Source: a bacterium
GTDB taxonomy: Bacteria; Electryoneota; RPQS01
Reading direction: 5' to 3'
Length of the DNA: 64,000 bases
Assembly: GCA_013360195.1 (NCBI GenBank)
Contig: JABWCQ010000015.1
Location: 59,675 to 123,674, forward strand
The notes below the pieces were generated by a model. It made no database searches. It saw only the letters and a program-made list of their open reading frames with translations, and was not told the origin of the DNA. Positions 58,590 to 64,000 of this stretch are shown here, piece after piece. The translations under genes were made by a program, and so were the position numbers. Position 1 is the stretch's first letter. The number at the start of each line of letters is the position of its first letter.

Positions 58590-59132
58590 GATAAGTAGAA
58601 CAGATGTTCAGTATTTTTTGAATTTGTGACTAAAAAGTCATAAAAACAACTGAACGCACAGATAAATTTTGTTATGTAATTGCGAATTATAAGTTTGAGT
58701 AATCAACTCTGCACTAACTTATACTATTTTCACAAAAAATTCAACTAGTGTGAAATTTTTTTCGCAACTATTATCGACCCTGAAGACATATACAAATCCA
58801 CAAAAAGATTGCACCTTGCAAGGGGAACAAGAGGCGTTCAACAGGTGAAGGCAACCCGCCCGTATCGCTATCGGGCAACTTGAACTATTCTACAGTATTT
58901 ACAGGGGCTTAACTATAAGGATTTGGGGACTACTGATCTGCCAGTGATGAACAATCTTCATGCAAGTAGTTGACTTGACGCCGTTCATAGTATAGATTCT
59001 ATGTTGGAATGATGTAAACTCCACGACGTGCACTGATGTAGCGGCTGTTTACGGGGTCAGCGCAGTTAATCACAAATTTTGTGTCGTATCGTTGAAGAAA
59101 TGAGTGGTCACGATCAGGAGAACGATGGGCCA
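58590..59132. other. Divergent promoter region
   Basis: This gap of about 540 bases separates the leftward kinase from the rightward giant secreted protein. The left half is very AT-rich. A possible rightward promoter is TTGACT (58,970-58,975) and TAGATT (58,993-58,998) with a 17-bp spacer. A small hairpin (GCCCG...CGGGC near 58,857-58,875) lies upstream. No gene is visible. Confidence 0.4.
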
Positions 59133-62100
59133 ATGATGTCAATTGTAAAATTCTTAAACCGGCAGGCGAGAGTACTTTTTTTTCTTGCGGTTGTTTCGGT
59201 GTGGCTGCCATTTGCACCGAGCCATGCAGGCATTGTTGCAACGAGGTATGAGACCGTCACTCTGCGGCCGCTCCATGTTCAGTTTGAGCGAGATCATCGA
59301 GTGTCTTTAGATTCGTTCGGCGATACGCTGAACTTTCGCCTTGCCATTGATACTGCTGCCTACTACTTGCGTAGTTTTCAAGCTGATGTTACCGAAGATA
59401 ATGCAGGTAACGGCACCGATGGTTTAAATGAGTCACCGGACGATCCGGATGATGCGGGCTGGGATTGGGTGTTAAATTGGACCAACGATCCACACTCGCA
59501 CTCATCTTCACCCAGTCCGGATAATATTTACGGTACAACCGCCTACGGACTTCTTCGGGCATTTCAGATTACTGGCAAATATGAGCTCTGGGTGGCATTA
59601 GTGGACGCCGCGGACAGGATGGTTGCGGCGGATACAACCGCCATGCGGAGCTCTGCGGACATCAAGTTTTTGCTTCTGTTTGATGACCAGTATGATTTCG
59701 AAATCGGGCCGACCTCCGTTTACTCTGATGCCGCCCGCGCAAAATACGATCATTTGATTTCCTCCTATGGTTCGGCTGCGGTGCTTGCCCAATCAATTCG
59801 AGATACGCGCGGGATAACTCAAGGCTATCCCAACGGAATCATCGGATGGGACATCGGGGCTTATGCTGTTGCGGCGGAAATGTTGTTTGCTCGATACGGG
59901 GGGAGCTATCACCAGGACGCGGTGGACATTGCAGAAGTTCTGTATCAGGATTCTTATGCGGACACTCCCGGGCTGTTTGACGTTGTTGACGACGCGGGTT
60001 GGGATCCCGGCTATGCGAACGTAAACTACTGGTGGTACACGCTCGGAATTTCTGGTCTTTTGGATGCGTTCAAGGCGAGCAACACGCATGCGGAGGTGTG
60101 GAGTGACCTCACATCACGTTTGATTGCCAGCCAATACAGCACGGGCGCATTCAGTTTCAGTTATGGAGCAAATGCCGGTGACGAAGACTGGCAATCCACG
60201 GCATATTCTGTCATGAGTTTGCACGCGTTCGACATGGTTCAGTTTGACACTGAAATTCGCAACGCGGCCTATTGGATCGGAGCCACGCAATCTCCGCAAG
60301 GCGGATGGCGGTATTCAAACGAAGACCACTATCCGGCGATTGGCGGTGAGAACCTGGCCGCATTGACGTATGGCAGTCCGGCTGATACGGTATGGGTGGA
60401 TGATAACTGGGCAGGCCAGACGGATGTGAATGTTTTCAATTCCGCGAACAATTCCAAGCTGGTCTGGGGATATTCGGCTTTTGGAAACATCAAGTGGTCC
60501 CTTGCGGGTACCGATTCACGAACCATTTATATTCGCGCAGGACTTTATGTCGGGCAGGTTCATCCGCGTAATTTCGACTATCTGGAAATCATCGGCGCCG
60601 GCGAGGATTCGACTATTCTGCGCGCGCCGGCGACCACAATGCCCGACATTTATTTTGCGGGCGGTCCGAGCAGACCAATTCTATTCATTGACAATTCGCT
60701 GGCATATGTTTCCAATTTGACGATTGACGGCGACGGAAGGGGAAGCAACAACTCCAGAATGATCGGTGTTGCCTATTGGAACTCGGACGGAGTGTTTCGT
60801 GACGCGAAGATTCTGAATGTCCGCGACACGCCGCTGAACAACGGATCGCAAGGGGTCGGTATTTCTGTCAATCGAAACGACGGTCAGCCGCATGATGTGA
60901 CGATACGCAACACTTACATTGCGGGCTTCCAGAAGAACGGAACGGGATTCACCGGTGCAGGAGTGAACGTGACCTGCGAAAACGTGACGGTGGTTGGTAT
61001 AGGGCCAACTTCAACGGTCATCCAAAACGGCATTCAATACAGCCCGGGAACGACCGGTGTCATCAGAAACTGCTCAGTGAGCAACATTCAATGGTCGAGT
61101 TCACTTTGGATTGCCTCAAGCATACTGTTGTTTGAAGCGGATCAGGTGGATATCACGGGCACGACCGTGACCGGATGTCAAACGGGAATCTACAGCATTG
61201 ACACGGACGGAGACATTGACAGCTGCAGCGTCACGGCGTCGCCGTCAGTGAGTTTGGCAGGCAAGCAGGGGATACGATTCTACGCCGCCGGAACCGCGCT
61301 TGCCGGTCTGCATGATATGCCGCAAATGTATGATGAGAGTATTGCAGACGAACGACTGCGCGACCATGTGCTTGACGAGAATGAAGTGGTCAACGTCAGC
61401 AGAGTGTCGATCACGGGTAATCTATCGAACAACAGCTACGGAATTTTGACGCAAGTCGACGGCGGAGTGCTTGACCTGACAATTGACAGCTGTGAAGTCG
61501 TCGGTTGGTCAAGAGGAATTGACATCTCGGCATCGAACGTGAGCGCGACAACCGTCGCCTCTGTTCGAAATACACGGTTGAATAATGTCATAAACGCGTT
61601 CGATAATCGTCCCAACCATGTTTGGGACAGCAATTGCTATTCGGATTACACGTCAAATTTCGGATTCCCCGGCACCTATGAAATAAGCGGTTCCGTTCCG
61701 TGGAATCTCGACGTAAATCCGAATCCGAACGGCTGTTATGAGGTAAACCTGGTCACTGACGGCGAATTCATCGGCTGCGGCGGATCCGAGTGCGCGGAAG
61801 GCGACATCTGCCTGACACTTGGTTCTCAAGGGTTACCGAACCTCCAACTGACCATGCAGCTTCCTTCCGGATACGCGCTTGCGCTTCCTCCCGGCGGAGG
61901 TGTCGTTACTCCGAGTTCAGACGCGGACACTTGCCTGATTCAAGCTTTTGCGATTGATCAAGGCGGGGGATCGGTGTTAATCGATATTGGATTCCAATGG
62001 CCGGGAAGCGTCGGAGACATCAGCAAGAAGATCGCCTGCATTCCGGTGATAAACATGTCGAATGGGACGGGAATTCATGCGGCGCAATTGAACAGCTCGT

Positions 62101-64000
62101 TATGGATAGACAGTGGCGGCGGCGAGCATCAGAATGACCTGGATCTTGGCGTCGGAGTCGTAAAGGTTGATTGTGATGCGCCGGTCATAAACAGTGTGCA
62201 GAACTTGACGTCCTGCGCCTTCGGGTCGGCGTCGCAGGTTGCCAATCAATTTTCCGTGACATTTTCCGATGCACTGTCAGGTCTCGACTCTGCGTGGGTG
62301 ACCTTTCAACCATCGGGAGGCAGCTACGCATTTCTGGCAAGCGAAGTAACCTCACCGCAGACTCTGACATTCCCGGCGGACAGCGACACAGCGGTGTTTT
62401 ACAATCTCCTCGCCGCAGATACCTGTAACACTTTGACTATCCGGGTCAGGGATTCAGAGTGCAATGTTTCCAACGCGGCCGTAATCTTGAATATTGGGCG
62501 TGACAATTCCGCGCCGTTGGTTAGCATTTTGGTAAACCAGCCTGATGGTTCCTGTCTCAACAATTCACCGGCCTCTCCCAATTACGGCGGCATTCTGCTG
62601 GACAGTGTACTGGACATTACCGCCTTAGTGGGCGGACAGCCGTGCTCAGCGACAACGGGAACTTTGATAATTGCTCACGCAGATGTTTCTGATTTTGTCG
62701 TGCCACTTGACCAGACAAGCTATCCCGAAGATGATTCGAGTGCGCTTGCACTATGGACGTGGATGCTGGATGTTCCGGGTTTCATGATTGCCAATGGCGA
62801 CACATTCACCTTCGACGTATGGGCGTCTGATTGCGCGGGGAATATTTCTGCCGTGCAACAGTTCGCGATATGCGTGGATATGCAGTTGCCTGAGAACACA
62901 TTCACTTCATTTGACGCCCGTCCCGCGCATTTGGGAGTCTGGCTCAAGTGGTCGTGGGAGTCGAGTTTGGACGCAGAAGAGATGCGAATCTACCGGAGTC
63001 CAATAAGCGGTGAGTATCCGGCCTATCCAAACGACCTTTGGAGTCAGGATTCCAATTATACAATGACCAGTCTGCCTCCGTCCGGATGGACACTTGTCGC
63101 GACTCAGTCAAGCTTCTCGGGCACCGTCACATCGGGTTCTTTCATCGGAACGCCGAATAACCGCGGCGATTCCTACTACCATGTGGACGGGGCGGATACG
63201 TTCTGGCTTGATGCAGAAGCCGGCTGGTTGGACGGGACCGGGAATGCTGCAACTTATCGTGATATATACCGCTACGTCACTTTTGTGAAGGATGCGGGCG
63301 GGAACTGGTCCATTGGAGATACGGTCGAAATTGGAATCAATGCCGACCGTTCAACAAATTATTGGCTCGGAGATTTCAGCACCGCTGACGGCTCAGGCGA
63401 CCCGAATTCACGCGGTCGTGTGGACACAGATGACTTAAGTTTGCTCTCCGCCGTATATTTCACGAATGCCGGAGACTACAGAAACATCGGTCCGGTTGTC
63501 ATCGAAAATTGGAGCGTTGGCAAGGGGATCCCCAACCCTGACTTAGCTGGTGCGATTGACTTCGATGACTTGACGCCATTCAGTTTTAACTTCCACAGCG
63601 TGTCCCCGGTTGGAATCACTGAAACGGAGTTTGCAATAAGCCCCGATCCGTCGCGGTCACGCCCGGCAATACAGTTGGACAACAGTCCGTATCTCGAACT
63701 GCTCGTGCAGGAAGAGAGCACTTTCGCACTTGGAGACGAATTTGACGTATTGATTCTGCTTCGTGGAAACGAAACAGGAATTGCCAAGGCAGTCGAAGCC
63801 AAGCTGCAATACGACGAAACAGCGCTTCATGCTGTGTCGGTATACGAAGGAAACCCGCACTCTTCGGCAGGAGTAGTGTTCAACAAAGTCAGACTATTGG
63901 ATGCACAAGATGCTATTGGTCTGGTGGCCGCTTCTTGCGGGGGGACATCGACACTAAGCGGCAATTGCACGATTGCATCAATCAGGTTCAGAGTGACTGC
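59133..64000 (+). CDS. Giant secreted multidomain protein with cohesin- and dockerin-like parts (3'-partial)
   Basis: The frame is open for at least 1622 residues to the window edge. A signal peptide (1-32, ending PSHA) is followed by an alpha/alpha-toroid region (about 40-400; DWQSTAYSVMSLHAFDMVQF, WIGATQSPQGGWRYSNED) like squalene-cyclase or polysaccharide-lyase folds. A right-handed beta-helix of the pectate-lyase type follows (about 420-790). Later come Ig-like beta domains (about 866-1400), dockerin-like Asp-rich turns (SRGRVDTDDLSLLSAVYF at about 1425 and AIDFDDLTPFSF at about 1473) and a cohesin-like domain (from about 1512). AGGAG at 59,117 supports the ATG at 59,133 or 59,136. A cell-surface polysaccharide-related or scaffold role is inferred. 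Confidence 0.8.
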   Translation, partial: MMSIVKFLNRQARVLFFLAVVSVWLPFAPSHAGIVATRYETVTLRPLHVQFERDHRVSLDSFGDTLNFRLAIDTAAYYLRSFQADVTEDNAGNGTDGLNESPDDPDDAGWDWVLNWTNDPHSHSSSPSPDNIYGTTAYGLLRAFQITGKYELWVALVDAADRMVAADTTAMRSSADIKFLLLFDDQYDFEIGPTSVYSDAARAKYDHLISSYGSAAVLAQSIRDTRGITQGYPNGIIGWDIGAYAVAAEMLFARYGGSYHQDAVDIAEVLYQDSYADTPGLFDVVDDAGWDPGYANVNYWWYTLGISGLLDAFKASNTHAEVWSDLTSRLIASQYSTGAFSFSYGANAGDEDWQSTAYSVMSLHAFDMVQFDTEIRNAAYWIGATQSPQGGWRYSNEDHYPAIGGENLAALTYGSPADTVWVDDNWAGQTDVNVFNSANNSKLVWGYSAFGNIKWSLAGTDSRTIYIRAGLYVGQVHPRNFDYLEIIGAGEDSTILRAPATTMPDIYFAGGPSRPILFIDNSLAYVSNLTIDGDGRGSNNSRMIGVAYWNSDGVFRDAKILNVRDTPLNNGSQGVGISVNRNDGQPHDVTIRNTYIAGFQKNGTGFTGAGVNVTCENVTVVGIGPTSTVIQNGIQYSPGTTGVIRNCSVSNIQWSSSLWIASSILLFEADQVDITGTTVTGCQTGIYSIDTDGDIDSCSVTASPSVSLAGKQGIRFYAAGTALAGLHDMPQMYDESIADERLRDHVLDENEVVNVSRVSITGNLSNNSYGILTQVDGGVLDLTIDSCEVVGWSRGIDISASNVSATTVASVRNTRLNNVINAFDNRPNHVWDSNCYSDYTSNFGFPGTYEISGSVPWNLDVNPNPNGCYEVNLVTDGEFIGCGGSECAEGDICLTLGSQGLPNLQLTMQLPSGYALALPPGGGVVTPSSDADTCLIQAFAIDQGGGSVLIDIGFQWPGSVGDISKKIACIPVINMSNGTGIHAAQLNSSLWIDSGGGEHQNDLDLGVGVVKVDCDAPVINSVQNLTSCAFGSASQVANQFSVTFSDALSGLDSAWVTFQPSGGSYAFLASEVTSPQTLTFPADSDTAVFYNLLAADTCNTLTIRVRDSECNVSNAAVILNIGRDNSAPLVSILVNQPDGSCLNNSPASPNYGGILLDSVLDITALVGGQPCSATTGTLIIAHADVSDFVVPLDQTSYPEDDSSALALWTWMLDVPGFMIANGDTFTFDVWASDCAGNISAVQQFAICVDMQLPENTFTSFDARPAHLGVWLKWSWESSLDAEEMRIYRSPISGEYPAYPNDLWSQDSNYTMTSLPPSGWTLVATQSSFSGTVTSGSFIGTPNNRGDSYYHVDGADTFWLDAEAGWLDGTGNAATYRDIYRYVTFVKDAGGNWSIGDTVEIGINADRSTNYWLGDFSTADGSGDPNSRGRVDTDDLSLLSAVYFTNAGDYRNIGPVVIENWSVGKGIPNPDLAGAIDFDDLTPFSFNFHSVSPVGITETEFAISPDPSRSRPAIQLDNSPYLELLVQEESTFALGDEFDVLILLRGNETGIAKAVEAKLQYDETALHAVSVYEGNPHSSAGVVFNKVRLLDAQDAIGLVAASCGGTSTLSGNCTIASIRFRVT

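Noticed and set aside
58800..58900. Riboswitch upstream of the giant secreted protein
   Set aside because: A GCCCG/CGGGC hairpin and purine-rich strings suggested a cyclic-di-GMP-type aptamer, but the conserved core bases could not be matched.

Overview
The window is a chromosomal segment of an uncultured-looking bacterium of about 50% GC. It carries an almost complete siphovirus-type prophage of about 39.7 kb. The host genes suggest a member of the FCB (Fibrobacterota-Chlorobiota-Bacteroidota) superphylum or a neighbouring candidate phylum. The reasons are a secreted YadA-head/S74 protein, a small secreted protein with a GQP/AGF-type motif, and a very large secreted protein with dockerin-like and cohesin-like parts. 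This placement is inferred from protein style; no rRNA or other marker gene is present to settle it.

Layout. (1) 1-7.5 kb: the end of a complex I operon (nuoM partial, nuoN), then a 2[4Fe-4S] ferredoxin, pyruvate:ferredoxin oxidoreductase (nifJ) and a dihydroorotate-dehydrogenase-like flavoprotein, closed by a terminator. Together these couple pyruvate oxidation to low-potential electron carriers and membrane energy conservation. (2) 7.6-8.1 kb: a small membrane protein whose stop codon lies inside tRNA-Val(UAC), then tRNA-Asp(GUC). (3) 8,037-47,744: a prophage integrated in the 3' half of tRNA-Asp and bounded by perfect 53-bp direct repeats. (4) 47.7-52.5 kb: a cell-surface operon, an IS3-family remnant and a decapitated RND efflux gene. 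(5) 52.8-58.6 kb: a leftward signalling cluster (membrane NarX-like kinase, NarL-like regulator, stand-alone receiver, hybrid PAS kinase). (6) 59.1 kb to the window end: a giant secreted multidomain protein that runs off the edge.

Prophage logic. A rightward lysogeny module (HTH repressor, HsdR_N-like PD-(D/E)XK nuclease, lipoprotein, small HTH-like protein, tyrosine integrase) is divergent from one long leftward lytic transcript. A consensus-quality leftward promoter and an inverted-repeat operator lie between them. The leftward genes run: excisionase-like HTH, recombination genes (RecB/Cas4-like Fe-S nuclease and partner), small nucleotide and DNA-metabolism genes (NTP pyrophosphohydrolase-like, DUF4326, MmcB-like, RuvC-like), a zinc-ribbon/SWIB protein, a HerA/FtsK-type ATPase, a replication-like protein, small and large terminase, portal, ParB-like protein, TAGT-like glycosyltransferase, MuF-like protein, a protease-scaffold-capsid polyprotein, connectors, tail tube, tail assembly chaperone with a -1 frameshift, tape measure, tail hub with a lectin-like insertion, and a lysis/accessory end.

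The least described elements are these: the ParB/glycosyltransferase pair wedged between packaging and head genes (possible DNA hypermodification at packaging), the solitary HsdR_N nuclease plus lipoprotein beside the integrase (possible superinfection immunity), the SWIB and HerA proteins in a replication module with no recognisable DnaB, and a recurrent extended ribosome-binding element before at least six phage genes. Functions are inferred by eye from motifs; no database search was run.
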